A DNA stretch of 64,000 nt, from the NCBI GenBank assembly GCA_903813345.2, contig CAIIXF020000008.1, positions 14,802,822 through 14,866,821 on the forward strand, read 5' to 3'. Shown here one piece after another: positions 35,861 through 49,296 of the stretch (the first letter of the stretch is position 1; each line of letters opens with the position of its first letter). This DNA comes from Owenia fusiformis (taxonomy: Eukaryota > Annelida > Polychaeta > Sabellida > Oweniidae). Under the pieces are notes generated by a model that saw nothing but the letters and a program-made list of their open reading frames with translations, did not search any database and was not told the DNA's origin. Made by a program: the position numbers and the translations under genes.

Positions 35861-38254
35861 GAGTGTGGATTGATGTACAGTGAGCAGTTTGTCATCAATA
35901 TCAGTATTAAACCCTAGCTTCTTAGATGGATGACATTTGACTTCTTTGACGTCACATACTCTCGGAGGAAATGTAAGTTGTCACTCATTATTTTTTGTGA
36001 TTGAAATTCCCTACAAAATCATCCTAATTTCCTGACTTTGAGAGAATATGTTTCGAAAAACAATAAAAGGTCAGTGAGGAAAATTAGAGTGTGGTGTCAA
36101 ATTACAACAGAAGTTTATTGACCATAAAGTGCAGACATGACTTCAAAATCACCAAAAAAGTTGAGTGACATTCTACATTTCCTCCAAGCTAATCTTCAAA
36201 ATAGATTCAGAAAATAGATGAGCTACTTTGTGTCATCGGAACTCTAAAAGCATCAATTAGACTTCAATTACAAAAGTTTATGGGATACTTTGAGGGAAAT
36301 GGTCTTTCTGAGGGATGTATTATCATTTGTTACAAGTTTAAAGATTTGTGCTTCAATAATACGAAAATACTAGAATAGTTAATGGAATGCTGTTTGTAAG
36401 ATTTAAGGTAGACGGAGTGAGGTGATTTGAACCTCCATGAGCCCAACATCAGTATGTAAGTACAGGGGTATATAAAGGCCATATTACTCATTCTTCTCTG
36501 TCATACCTTAAATCGACTCCTAACATGTACACAATGAAGTTAAGAGTTGCAAATCATGAGATACGAAAACACCCTAGGTCCAGGCCTGTAGCCAGCTTGC
36601 TTTGGCCAAGAGGGGAGGGGGTTCACTTTTCAAAAAATTGAAGGAGGGAGGTTCACATCTGACAACTTGGCCCAAAATTACTTAAAAAGTGCTCAGAATG
36701 GTGAAAAAACTATATGATTTGGGGGGAATTACCTGACCCCCCCCCCCCTTGCCTGAAGTTTCTATCAAAATGCTGCCTTTTGTGTTTTCTATGATCTGCA
36801 ACATGGCTGCGCATTCAGTTGAGGATTTAAAAATTATCTTACACCCAGTTGAAAATCTATTTACACCTATTATAAAGAATTTGTAAAATATATTTGTCAG
36901 AATAATGAAGTCACAAATTTTGTTAACAGTTCTAAAATTCCTGGAAGAACACTGGTCTATATATACAATAATAAATGTACTTTCTTAGATTGGATTAGTA
37001 ATCTGTAATGATAGAAACCATAGACTATTGTTGAATGCAAATGTCCCGGTATGCAACTACTGTAACGATTTATCAGGCAATGACAGAAATAGAGTTACCC
37101 TTTTACTAAAACACTAGAATGACAATGTTATATAATGCCAAATAATGTGAAAAGATTGGAATAGGCAAGATATAAAATGACCATTAAGAAAAAGCTCTAA
37201 ACTATGAAGAGAAATGCTATAAAATCAAGAAGTCCAATCTGTAAAAAGTTATCAACTGAATAAATGCAAATATAGTGATATTTTTAAGGAAGGGGTTATA
37301 TCATCAGTAAGAAAGAAGTATCATTCTACAGGAGCCCAATTCATCACTACTGTGACATATATCATGAATTAATTGAATTGTTTTCTGATAAAAATGAAAA
37401 ATCACTTCTCTGATTTGTAAGAAACTGAGCATAATTGAGTGTGAAATAAAGCTAACTTATATTTGCAAGTATGCATTGTACGTAATGAGTTTGTACCCTC
37501 AGAGAACAGGGTTAAAGAATTGTGCCAATTGAATGAGGATTTCCATTTACCAAGAAGCTTATTAAATTTCATGATGTACTTTGTAGAGAATTAAGTACTT
37601 TGTATATAAGACAAAATGTAAAATGCCACCACCTGCTATTTGTTACAGATGCCTACTAATGAATTCCGGCTGCTAACACCAACCGCCGAACACCATCCAT
37701 AAAGAACTATAACAATATGTCACCACTTTTGGTGGTGACATAATAAGGCCATAGAATTATAATTTAGACCTGAAGATCTTCATACACATGCCCACCCAGC
37801 ATGTCCAAAACCTCTTCCATCTGTCTGTCTGTAAAAATTTCAGGTTATAACAAATGAACAGTTTTCTTGTGCTTCCTTCCGACATATCAATACAGCCACA
37901 TTGCCCACCAGCAAAGACTACAATATAGCAAGTGCGATAACAACAATGTTTCTTTGGTAATTTTATGCCTGCATTCCACTCAGTATTATAAGTCCAAATG
38001 ATAGATCAATACAAATGGGGGCTCATGTCCTCAGGGACGTTTGGTATTGATTGCCTGGTGATTGATTCACTGTCGTAGATAGTAAGACACATGGAATATA
38101 TAAAACACTTAGTACAAACACTGTATCATCATGGTTTGGAGATAATAAGACTCCCTCTTATAAATAACATGATTGTGCATGATCATATTCTTTATGCAAA
38201 ATACAAAGAAAAGAATGAATTAAGCCAAGAATAAAGGGGCAAGGTATGAAGTTA

Positions 38255-38480
38255 CTGTACTTCTTCTTAATTTGGCGCTACTTATTTTGGTGAATTTACT
38301 GTTTTGAACATTTGGTGGCTACTTAAATTGGCGGACTTGCAATATTGAAATGTATATACTTTATATATTTACGATTGAATTTATGAAATATTGAGTTTGG
38401 TGGCTACTTAATTTGGTAGACTTTAACAATTTGGCAGATCCGCCAAATTAAAACAACCGCCAAATAAAGTAGAAGTACAG
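38255..38480. mobile_element. TA-flanked MITE
   Basis: 226 bp. Ends CTGTACTTCTTCTTAATTTG and CAAATAAAGTAGAAGTACAG with TA flanks; internal TTTGGCG/CGCCAAA motifs are repeated in both orientations. Confidence 0.65.
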
Positions 38481-39327
38481 TAACACTGCCTATTGTTACA
38501 ACTTAGCAATACCTAAAATTCTATTAGTTCATTTTATTTTGAGACATAAATAATACAGAATCAGGATGATCAGAGTAACCTTTAAGGTATTATATTCTAT
38601 TGGAAAACTGCCTTGGATGTTTAATTATGTAATCAGTTAAGTTGCTTTTTTAGAGCTTGATATCCTAGCTTGTATTCTCCAATGGCTTCTTTGCCTGCTG
38701 CTCAATCCTTCATGGAAGAGATGGTGGAGGAAGGCAGAAGTTTTAAATAGACATATTGCATACCTTATTCTCTTTAATAAGGGCCCACCTCCTAATGAGC
38801 ACCTACCCCGCTTCTTTAAATATGCTGTTACTCTGTTCTCAGGATGGCCGGTGCCATTCTTGGCGAAAATTACCATACATGTTCCCAAATATTTTTGATT
38901 TCTTTCATATGGGAGCTCATTAGTATGGTCTGAAGGGACAGGCACTAATTACAGAGAATATGGTATATACTAGTACATCAAGTGAACCTGAAATAATATG
39001 GATTAATGTGGTATTTAATGTCTTTTAGGTGATGGCTGTTATTATTCTTTTGGAGAGAGCAAATATATCAGGCTCTATGACCACCTATCAAAAGTCTGAT
39101 GTGCACCCATTCTTTTTCCCTTTTCTAAATACACATTCTTTTATAATTATATGTCTCTGACATTAGTAAACTTTTTTTATTGTAAACATTACTCGAAAAT
39201 ATTGCTCTAATTGGGTAATTTGTTCAAGCTTTGTTTACTGAATGAAAAACAATTTTGGGTGATTCAAGATCAGAATTATGGAACTTTACTCTGTTTGAAC
39301 CAAACCTATATCCAGTCTCAGCATTCT

Positions 39328-40178
39328 CACCCTATGCAGACAGAGCCTCTGGGAAATATTGGGTGGGGAGCAAATGAGCGGAGGGTGCGGAGCTAACGGT
39401 CATTTTTGAATTTAAAATTGGGGTATTTCTGAAACTAAGCCGTTTTGGGACTTCAAATATACCAAGATATGTGAATTTGACACCAAATATCAATAAAATT
39501 GTGAAAATAGTAGCGCAATTCATTCTATAGCGACGCAGTGTGCCTTAAACCTTTCCCAGACCTATATATTTTGAAATTATCCTTTTAATACTGAGTCCCC
39601 AGCATTCATAAAAAATGGTGTTCAAGGTACACTATCTATACAAATTATTATTGCATCTTGGAAGCCAGGCAGTATCAGTGTGATTTTATAAAAATTCGGA
39701 AATGTTTTTCAGATATGAGCCCCCTCTAAATATTGGGTGCGGAGCAGCTCCATAAACGTAGCTCCGCACCCAATATTTAGAGGGGGCTCATATCTGAAGA
39801 ACATTTCCGAATTTTTATAAAATCACACAGATACTGCCTGGCTTCCAAGATGCAAAAATAATTTGCATGGGTAGTGTATCTTGAACACCATTTTTTATGA
39901 ATGCTGGGGACGCAGTATTAAAAGGATAGTCTCAAAATATATAGGTCTGGGAAAGGTTTAAGGCACACTGCGTCGCTATAGAATGAATTGCGCTACTATT
40001 TTCACAATTTTATTGATATTTGGTGTCAAATTCACATATCTTGGTATATTTGAAGTCCCAAAACGGCTTAGTTTCAGAAATACCCCAATTTTAAATTCAA
40101 AAATGACCGTTAGCTCCGCACCCTCCGCTCATTTGCGCCGCACCCAATATTTCCCACAGGCTCTGTCTGCATAGGGTG
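39328..40178. mobile_element. Mirrored palindromic element, complete copy 2
   Basis: 851 bp and nearly perfectly mirrored. Termini CACCCTATGCAGACAGAG and complement are flanked by ATTCT on both sides (39323-39327, 40179-40183), a probable 5-bp target duplication. The centre is an 83-bp palindrome (39712-39794). Each arm carries a 63-codon ORF (39332-39523 minus, 39983-40174 plus). No transposase. Family not assigned. Confidence 0.85.
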
Positions 40179-43100
40179 ATTCTGCAGTCTTGAACCTTGA
40201 TATTTAAGTCAGATGAGATTCACTAAGTAGAGTGGTCATCAGATCCCTTGACGCATGACTGACTGACAATCCTATTAGAAGAAGGCATTAATCCTTCTTT
40301 ATATATAGTCTATCTTCATTTTAGATGGTTTTCATAGACCGGTTTTAATATGAAGCTGACTGTTTACAAGGACATACCATCAGGATCTTTTATATGCTAC
40401 AAGGCGTATATTTTGACTAAGATGTCCCATAAAGATGAAATCCTGAATGAGACTCCCATACATAATTCCATGGTTTAGATAACAAATTCAACCCTGAGAA
40501 ATAGACAGGGATATGAACCTGTGGTCAGACGCATTTTGTAATTGCTTGTTAAAATTTTTGTTTGTATAGTATTTTTTGTTTTGAATTGAGTTCTGATTTA
40601 ATTTGTGTTTTTTCATGCTACCTATGGTACTTCTTCATTCATAATCATGTAGATTTATCAGAATGACAGAATCCCTCTTTATCAAAGGTCTGGGACTGCG
40701 AGACTTCTCCCTTTCTTCAAGAGAGAATAAACTCTTTGAATCCTACAATAGAAACTGTTGTACAATACATTTCTACAACCTTGGATTCAATTTCTGAGCC
40801 CTCACTTCCAATGTCTAAGGCTTGGAATTCAATTCTTGGGCTCTTAAATTCACTACATGAAAAGCAATGGGATATTTCTGGGCCATGCAGGATTCAATAT
40901 CTGGTCTCTGGGATTTATCTAGATTGGGTGAAATCTCAAGTTATCATTTCGAAATAAATCTTCTGAACTGGCTCTTGTATACTAAATGCGTTAGTAACTT
41001 TAGTCAAAGATGAATGACCTTGGAATCAATCTAATCTTAGTACATCCTCTGTTACAAGAAAGAAAACATGTAATTTCCTGAGTTTCAAACACAGCAACAA
41101 GTTTACCTTATCACTTACACCTGCCTTTACAAACTGGTGCATTATGGGATCAATCAAGAACCTCTCTTTTTAATCTGCCCATTTGCAGGTTTTGGAAAAA
41201 GGGAATTGTTGGTGATAGAAAACAGATGTGGAACACACATTTAATTGAGTAATTAGAGAAAAATAAATATATGAGGTAACATAAAGCAGAAGATATACTA
41301 CATTGCTGTAAGGATTGTTATTTTAGAGTAATGTAAAAATAGGCGTTGTTTTAAACAGTCGAATGTTCCCAACTGCTGGTTCTTTACAAGTTTCATAACA
41401 ATCTGCAGTTGCATGGTTGATTGGTTGTTTGAATGATAGACAAGGTGCATTTTCATCTAGAGGAAATGTGGTAGGCGTTTAGTGTTAAAAGTGTTCTGAC
41501 AAGTGTTTCTTATGTAACTTTTTATGCTGAATCCAAAAAACCATGTTGGCAAGCTGAAATATGATTATTTAACCCTTAAAATACCATGTTAGTCCCCCTA
41601 CCCCCAAAATTCACCCCTATCAGGGGGAAAAAATTCGTCAACCTAAAATAACTTTGATTTTATGGTTTTTGTAAGTGAAATACATGGACATTGTATAAAA
41701 TAAACATTTAAAGTATGAATGATACGGATAACACTTAAGAAATTTGAATAAAAGCAAAAAGTATGTACCCCAGGGGGCAAATTTATGACCCATTTTTTAC
41801 TTTTCGTGTCATTACTTTTTTATTAGACAATGATGGATGCTAAAAAAATCCATGTAAAAGGCTTAATACCTGGTCTACTAATCCTGCAAGAATCAAAGTA
41901 ATTCCTTCTGATAATTGCCTTGAAAAAAATTAGTGAATTTAAGAAAAAATGACATTTTAGCTTGGACTGATTTTATGTGTGACTATAACTGACCCCTATT
42001 GCTTTAACATTTATCCCTCTGTGTTCATATATTTGGCATTTTAGAATAAATCTAAAGTATAAAACTTATTTTAGCTAAGTTTTAGGAAGATTTAAGCTTT
42101 CAAGCATGTTCAAATATTAAAAATTCATGAAATATGATGTCTAAAATTGTTAAAAAAAAAGTTATAGGTATACCCTTGGAAGACCCCTATAATTTCTTAT
42201 TTATGAACATATTTGTACCAATATTAGTTTTCTAGCTTAAACAAATAATGTATGATATATCCTGGCTTGGCTTTCTGGTGGTTTGAACAATCTTAGGTGT
42301 TATCATTGAAAATTCATTCTTAAATCATAGGTCTGCAATCGATTAAATTCAAGTATACCATTAGCCTAGTATCATTCTACTGGTACAGGGTGTCCAAAAA
42401 ACAGGACCGAAGAAAAGTTAGTTAACTTTGTCAATCCTGCATATTCTGCCTCAAAACTTCAGAATTATTCAGTTCATTCAATATGAATTTTGTTGTGAAA
42501 GTTTCATGATAATCTGCCTGTGGAGTCAAAAACTACAGCACTTTACAACATATGTCCAATGTGGCCACTTCTCCTCTACATGCACAATCAAATCTGGCGA
42601 AGGAAGTTGTTCAATTGTCCATGGCGTGACTAAAATCTATCTAGAGAAGTAAAACTAGTGTCAGACAAATTCTCAGATGTTCTTCAATTTTAAGTGGATA
42701 GCTTCATCAGAAGCTTTGCAATCCATGTTGGTATGTGTAGGAGAGTCATCAACAGCTTCGTTGGCTGGAGTGGTGGCGTCATCATTAAATGTTCACAACA
42801 AAATCCACATTAAATGAAGTAAATAATTCTGAAATATTAAAGCAAAATATGCAAGATTGCCCAAAATAATCAACATGAACAAGCTATGATTTCATAGATT
42901 AGTTTGATGTATGACATATTCCGAGCCGACTCTCTGTTTATTTAAACCATCTAAGAGGCTTAATCATTGAAAATCATTACAAATAAAGGTCTAAACAGAC
43001 AGTATTAAGGTACACTATTAGAATACCCTAATTATTTCCAGGCTTAGAGTTTATTGGTACCTTCTACTGTTTCATAGCTCGAAGGTTTAATATATGATAT

Positions 43101-44099
43101 ATCCTGACTAGTTTTTCTGCAGATTTGAACCAATGACAGGTCTAATCATTGATTATACTTCATATACTAGGTCTAAAATTGAAGTATTCAATAGAACACT
43201 CTATGAAAATTCAAAAAAAGATTCAAAATGACATTAACCTCAACATTAGATCTGAATAAGGATTAAAATCCTTCATATAGCTGAACAGGGAAGACAAGGC
43301 TAACTTCATTCTGGTGTTGATACATGGACCTGGTCCAAATCTTGCTATACTTCATCCAAGCCCAAAGAAAGGGAAATTAGGAGCTTCATCTCAATGCATT
43401 TCAATGCATGATCCCTTATTTCATGACCACCAAAATTATGGAAGGTGTGGCACAGTAAACTTAGAGGAAATGCACTAACTATTAGAATATAGTACCTGCT
43501 GCAGTTGAGCGAGAATTCTTGCATTGAACTATGTGGTAAAAGGCTCTACAAATTCAATCAACCAAGTTGATTGACCCCTATGCCAGTATGCTATTGGTTA
43601 GAAGGGTGGCAGAATTGTAGGCATAACACAAAGACAATATCTGCATTGAACAGATGGGCACCGGGGTATAATCTTAAGTCACACATGGGGAGTCCAAACA
43701 AGACTGATGTTTGGACTTGCGTTTTGAGATTCCATAGAGGGGGGGGTGGTAATTTGCAAATCAAAACAAGAATCTATGGATATATAAGCACAAATGCCAA
43801 AGGGGAGGGTGACTAAAAACATTAAAGAAACCCAACAAGAAAAGCAAACCGCAAGTGCAAATCTGTCATAAGAAAAGTAGACCCTATATATCCCAAAACC
43901 ATAATCTAACGTGAAAAGAAACAATGTCTAACATCCCCCTCCCCCCTCCAATCGAGAACCAATATCACAATCCAGGACCAAAACACCAAGGGACATTTCA
44001 TTCATACCGAAGTCATTACAATACATGTTGAAGAAAAATTGAAAAAATTGATAGCCAATACTCATAACATCAAAAATAGTTGTAGATACTAGTACTCAT

Positions 44100-44556
44100 A
44101 AAAGATAGAGTATTCAGTCTCTGGAAGAAGATAAAATATGTGACATGCTGCTGAAGTTTGGCATGTTTTCAGAAGATCCATTACTTAATCTCCAAAGTAT
44201 ATGTACAAAAGATGTACTCACAGAAACAATCAACAGTCTCGACAGTTTGGCCAACAACAACTGGATGCCTTTGTGTCTTAGAGGTTGATACCAACAGGGT
44301 CAAATGAAAGACATTTCTTGATCTACTGAGCAAGCACCAACATTTTTTAAACTATATGCCTAATCCCAATATAAACGAGCAGAAAGTTGTTAAGGCAGAC
44401 AGGAATGTTTTGCAGAATCGTATCACTGCATATGAAGCTAACCACAGACCTGTGGGCATCAATGAAATCATGAAACATGAGCTGATGTCTTTTCCAATAG
44501 CCCTCTCATTGACGAATGAAACATTCAAGCCAACTCAAATGTACTCTACTCCTTAA
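44100..44556 (+). pseudogene. Decayed coding remnant in the centre of the foldback element
   Basis: About 44110-44285 reads, in one frame, EEDKICDMLLKFGMFSEDPL and LTETINSLDSLANNN before a stop. 44356-44556 has a second open stretch with HELMSFPIALSLTN. Both look like parts of one larger protein, probably carried by the element. I do not recognise the family with confidence; it resembles uncharacterised ORFs common in invertebrate repeats. Stops and gaps mean it is not functional here. Confidence 0.35.
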
Positions 44557-45842
44557 CTGTTTAACAAATGGTATTTAAATGCCAACCGTAATATTTCCAA
44601 TATATGATCCTTCTTACAAATTAGCATCAATTGCATCTACATCTGAGGATTTGGCTACAGTCTTCAAGGAAGCAAAACTTCAGCAGTGAAGTGTACTGTG
44701 TCCCATCTTGCATACTTTTGGTGGTCATATCTCATGAAAAAGGGGATCATGCATTGAAATACATTGAGATGAAGCTCCCAATTTCCCTTTCTTTGGGCTA
44801 TGGTGAAGCGTATCAAGATTTGGACCATGTCCATGTATTACTACCAGAATGAAAAGTAATCCTTGTCTTCCTTGTTCAGCTCTATGAAGGATTGTAATTC
44901 TGATTTACAAAAGTCATCAGAGATCACATCAATCAGTTGCTTTATTTGATTTCCAGATCCAATGTTATGGTTAATGTCATTCTGAATCTTTTTTGAATTT
45001 CCCATATATGGTCCTATTGGATTTAAATTTCAAAAATTGCTACTCTGCAAAAACTCTCATTAACTGAAACATCCCACTAATTCAAAATGTTGTCAAAGTG
45101 AGTATACGCCATTTGTCAAGAATTTGCCAAGAGTAACACAGATAGGTTAATGGGGACAGTGGGGGGGGGGGGATTTTTTAATATGACTTAACATTGTTCA
45201 GGGAAGAAAACTCCATAAAATGAAGATTTGTATGAATCATTGGTACTTTTGCTCTCACGTCATGCAATTGTCAGGCTGCTTAGAATGAAATTAGCCTTGT
45301 CTTCCTAGTTCAGCTCTATGAAGAATTGAGGTTAATGTCATTCTGAATCTTTTTTGAATTTATCATAGAGGGTTCTATTGAATACTTCAATTTTAGACCT
45401 AGTATATTAAGTTTATTCAATGATTAGACCTGTTAGGTGGTTCAAATCTGCAGAAAAACTAGTCAGAATATGTCATATATCAAACCTCCGAGCTATGAGA
45501 CAGTAGTAGGTACCGATATACTCTAAGCCTGGAATAAATAAGGGTGTTCTAATAGTCTACCTTAATACTGTCTTTTAGGCCTTTATTTGTAATGGTTTTC
45601 AATGATTAAGCCTCTTAGATGGTTAAAATCACCAGAAAGTCAGCTTGGAATTCGCATGCATCAAACAACTAATCTATGAAATCATAGCTAGTTCAATTAT
45701 GCTCATACCAGTAGAATGATACTAATGGTAAACATGAATTTAATCGATTGCAGACCTATGATTTAAGAATGAATTTTCAATGATAACACTTAAAAGATTG
45801 TTCAAACCACCAGAAAGCCAAGCCAGGATATATCATACATCA

Positions 45843-48800
45843 TTTTTTTTTTTTTTTTTTTTTTTTTATTAAAAATATTTATTCTCTAAAATTAAAATCA
45901 AATACATAATAACACTAGACACTTTTAATAAGTGTATCAGCGTGATAACATTTAAATATTAACCTGAGTCAAATGGAAATGAGAAAAAAGAACAATTTAA
46001 AAATATTTACTCAGTTAAATGAGAATAAAATTGATTACAATATATAAAATCTACATATATGTTTGTCAGTAATTCAGTTCAGAATAGGTTGATGTCATAT
46101 GAATTTTAAAATTCTTTTTAAAACAGTTAATGGAAGGTAATGTTTTCAAAGAAGTTGGCAGATTATTCCAAAGCTGAGCACCTGAATATTTTATTGAGTT
46201 TTGACCTATAATTGTTCTAAATTTTTTCATGTGAAGGCAATTTTGGAATCTTGTCTCATGTTCATGAAATATCAAATTTGGAGTAAAATAATTTTCAAAT
46301 ATGTCAAAAGGAAAGCCATCGGGTTTTGTTGTGTATTGATAAAGAAATTTTGCAACTTCAAGCTTATGTATGTCAAAAATATCTAGAAAATTGAGTTGTT
46401 TAAAAAGAGGTGGGCTATGTGCTAAAAAGTCAGAATTTGTGATTATTCTCACTGCACGTTTTTGTAACAAAAGCAATTTATTCAAAAAGGTTTTACATGC
46501 ATTACCCCATATGATGTTGCAATAGTTCAATTGTGATAATATAAGTGAATTATAAATGGTAATCATGGTTTTTGTATTCAATTTATATTTAATCTTTCCC
46601 AGAATACCAATAATTTTAGATATTTTATGTATAACCTTATTTATGTGCTCATTCGATTTTAATTTACAATCAATTGTTACTCCCAGAAAATTTGTATGCA
46701 TTACTCTTTCAAGAATATTACCCCCTATTTTTATATTAAAATCTTGATTTTCATCAATATTTAACTTTGATCTTGTAAATAGCATATAATTTGTCTTGTC
46801 TATATTCAAAGAAAGTTTATTTGATTTGAACCATTCTAATGTCTTTTCCATTTCTAGATTTACATTTCTATATAGATCATGAAGGTCTTTGTTTGAACAT
46901 AAGATATTTGTATCATCTGCGAAAATAGTAAATTTAAGAATATTTGAAACCTTATGTAAATCATTAATATAGAGAATGAATAAGATGGGGCCTAAAACAG
47001 ACCCTTGAGGTACACCACAAGTGATAATATTTTCTTCAGATAGAGTGTTGTTAAAAGAAGTAATGATTTTCCTATCAGATAAATAGCTTTCAAACCAATT
47101 TTTTGCGACATTGCGAATTCCAAAATTTTCAAGTTTTTTTAGAAGAATTTCATGATTTACTGTATCGAAGGCTTTCGATAAATCTAAAAATATTCCAATA
47201 GCATGAGTTGAGCTTTTATCTAGAGATATCCTCACTTCTTCCAAGAAGGAGAGGATTGCCATATAAGTTGAATAATGTTTTCTAAAACCAAACTGATTTT
47301 TGAATAAAAGTTTGTATGTTTCAATAAATGTTATTAATCTATTTTTCATGATCTGTTCTAAGAGTTTAGAAAAGACACTTAGTAGAGATATGGGTCTATA
47401 GTTTGAAAATTTTGAAGTATTTCCTTTTTTAAAAAGTGGGATAACTTTGGCTGTTTTCAACTTAGTGGGAAAAACCCCTGTATGGATAGACAAGTTTGCT
47501 ATATGAACAAATGGTAAAAGTAAATTATTTCTTGCATGTTTAACTACTATTGGTTTGAATTCATCTAGGCCTGGTGAGCAATCTTTCAAAACTGACATTA
47601 AATTTTCGATTTCATCCTTACTCACAGGAGTAAGTTCTAAAGAAGATTCATTGATTTCCATAAATGTAAAAGGGGACGTTTTTGAACTTATCTTTGATGC
47701 TAATTTAGGTCCAACATTAGAAAAAAATCTGTTAAAATGATTAGCAATATCTTTTCTATCAGTCAAAGTATCATCTCCATCATAAAATTTATCTGGAAAA
47801 ACTGAATCACATTTTTTGCGGTGAAGTAAGTCATTTATAACTGACCAAGTATTCTTGATATTATTGCTTGTTTCAGTAAATCTATCACAAAAATATTTCC
47901 TTTCTGCTTTGCGGATTAATTTATGGAGTTTGTTTCGAAAAGTTTTGTATTCAGCTAGATTCTGTTTCGTTGGGTGTTTCAAAGTATTTCGATAAAGTTT
48001 ATTTTTCTGTTTCACAGATGTTAGTATACCATGTGAGAGCCAAGGCTTAATTGAGTTCTTGTGAATTTTTGTATTTTTGACTTTTACAGGGAAATATTCA
48101 TCATATTTTCTACTAATTTTGTCTGCGAACAAATTATAAGCCACATTTACATCAACCTTTTCATTAATTATACCTGTCCAATCTATATCTTTCAGTGAAT
48201 CACTAAAATTATTAATTGCACTCAATGAATATTTCCTAAAAGTGATTTGTTTGTTTTCACAAACATTTTGATAGTGTGATGTAAGGGCAAAGATAGGATG
48301 GTGGTCAGAAATGGGAAATGAAAGAAGACCACTTTTGATTACATTATTTGAATTAGAAAAGATATTATCAATAAGCGTAGCACTTTTTTCTGTTATTCTA
48401 GTAGGTTTAAAAATCAATGGGTTATAAGATTGGGAGTATAATAGATTTAGAAAATTCAACGTTTGTGCATCACTTTCAGTTTTAAGTAAATCAATGTTGA
48501 AATCACCCATTATAAAAGAAAATTTATGTTCCCTATCAATTTTAGAAAGTAGGCTCTCAAAACTTTCAAGAAAAGATGCCATGTCTGTATTTGGTGGTCT
48601 ATATATTATAGTAATAACCATATTTTTTTCATTTTTCCTAGGAATTTCAATAGATAGTGATTCACATGCTTTATAATCTAATTTGAGGTCATCCCTATGT
48701 TTAAAGTCAATGCCTTTTAAAATATGAAGTGCAACACCACCCCCTGGTCTATCTTTCCTAGAGTTAAAAATACTATTATAATTAGAATCATTTTCCTCAT

Positions 48801-49296
48801 AAATAGGCTCTAAGTTTGATGTAAGCCATGTTTCAGTCATACCAATAATTGAAAGATTGTTTTTTAACAATTGCAACATATTATGGAATTTCCATTGATT
48901 TTTAGATACACTCCTCATGTTGATGTGTAACATACTAAGATCATTTGATTTTTGTAAGTGATAGTTAAATTGATCTATATTATTGTAGTTGCACTGATTT
49001 ACTGATTGATTTATTTCAAAATCATGTGCAGTGAGAGGTTCATCCTTCTGTCTATTTTCTAAAGTCAGTGGATTAAAAATAAGACTTTCATAATCATTAG
49101 TTGGAATTGAAGAAGGTGCTAAGTCAAGAAATTCAATTGGTGTTGCCTCATAAAATGGAAACATCTGCCATTTCATAACCTCTATATTTCTAGACATAAC
49201 CAAAATGATAATAGATGCTAAATGAATGAACTGAATTAATTTGATTTGTTCTCCTCAAAACAAAAATGCACCATAATAGGTACATATTATATTCTC
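45843..49296 (-). mobile_element. Non-LTR retrotransposon (LINE), jockey/CR1-like
   Basis: About 3.45 kb on the minus strand. The 3' end is a 25-nt poly(A) (T run 45843-45867). The 5' end is placed where foldback-arm similarity resumes (about 49297). Only about 90 bp precede the ORF, so an ORF1 is absent, either lost by 5' truncation or naturally missing. No clear target duplication was found. The insertion is younger than the foldback element. Confidence 0.85.
46066..49203 (-). CDS. LINE endonuclease-reverse transcriptase (1045 codons, intact)
   Basis: An uninterrupted frame. The N-terminal third is an apurinic-type endonuclease: LHINMRS near residue 92, TETWL, GGGVALHI, YRPPN, MGDFNID near 231 and SDHHPIF near 298. 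The reverse transcriptase follows: IPLFKKGNTSKFSNYRPISL near 600, FGFRKHYST, FLDLSKAFDTVNHEILL, GVPQGSVLGPILFILYINDL near 730, and the catalytic FADD near 763. A thumb-like region follows (NIIWGNA). No RNase H is seen. It copies its own RNA at a nicked target. Absence of stops over 3.1 kb suggests recent insertion. Clade (jockey, CR1 or relative) is from motif style only. Confidence 0.9.
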   Translation of the reverse strand: MVMSRNIEVMKWQMFPFYEATPIEFLDLAPSSIPTNDYESLIFNPLTLENRQKDEPLTAHDFEINQSVNQCNYNNIDQFNYHLQKSNDLSMLHINMRSVSKNQWKFHNMLQLLKNNLSIIGMTETWLTSNLEPIYEENDSNYNSIFNSRKDRPGGGVALHILKGIDFKHRDDLKLDYKACESLSIEIPRKNEKNMVITIIYRPPNTDMASFLESFESLLSKIDREHKFSFIMGDFNIDLLKTESDAQTLNFLNLLYSQSYNPLIFKPTRITEKSATLIDNIFSNSNNVIKSGLLSFPISDHHPIFALTSHYQNVCENKQITFRKYSLSAINNFSDSLKDIDWTGIINEKVDVNVAYNLFADKISRKYDEYFPVKVKNTKIHKNSIKPWLSHGILTSVKQKNKLYRNTLKHPTKQNLAEYKTFRNKLHKLIRKAERKYFCDRFTETSNNIKNTWSVINDLLHRKKCDSVFPDKFYDGDDTLTDRKDIANHFNRFFSNVGPKLASKISSKTSPFTFMEINESSLELTPVSKDEIENLMSVLKDCSPGLDEFKPIVVKHARNNLLLPFVHIANLSIHTGVFPTKLKTAKVIPLFKKGNTSKFSNYRPISLLSVFSKLLEQIMKNRLITFIETYKLLFKNQFGFRKHYSTYMAILSFLEEVRISLDKSSTHAIGIFLDLSKAFDTVNHEILLKKLENFGIRNVAKNWFESYLSDRKIITSFNNTLSEENIITCGVPQGSVLGPILFILYINDLHKVSNILKFTIFADDTNILCSNKDLHDLYRNVNLEMEKTLEWFKSNKLSLNIDKTNYMLFTRSKLNIDENQDFNIKIGGNILERVMHTNFLGVTIDCKLKSNEHINKVIHKISKIIGILGKIKYKLNTKTMITIYNSLILSQLNYCNIIWGNACKTFLNKLLLLQKRAVRIITNSDFLAHSPPLFKQLNFLDIFDIHKLEVAKFLYQYTTKPDGFPFDIFENYFTPNLIFHEHETRFQNCLHMKKFRTIIGQNSIKYSGAQLWNNLPTSLKTLPSINCFKKNFKIHMTSTYSELNY

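Noticed and set aside
38637-38945. 102-codon minus-strand ORF in the giant intron
   Set aside because: No LNS, EGF or other recognisable motif and no fitting splice sites; probably chance or an old repeat.
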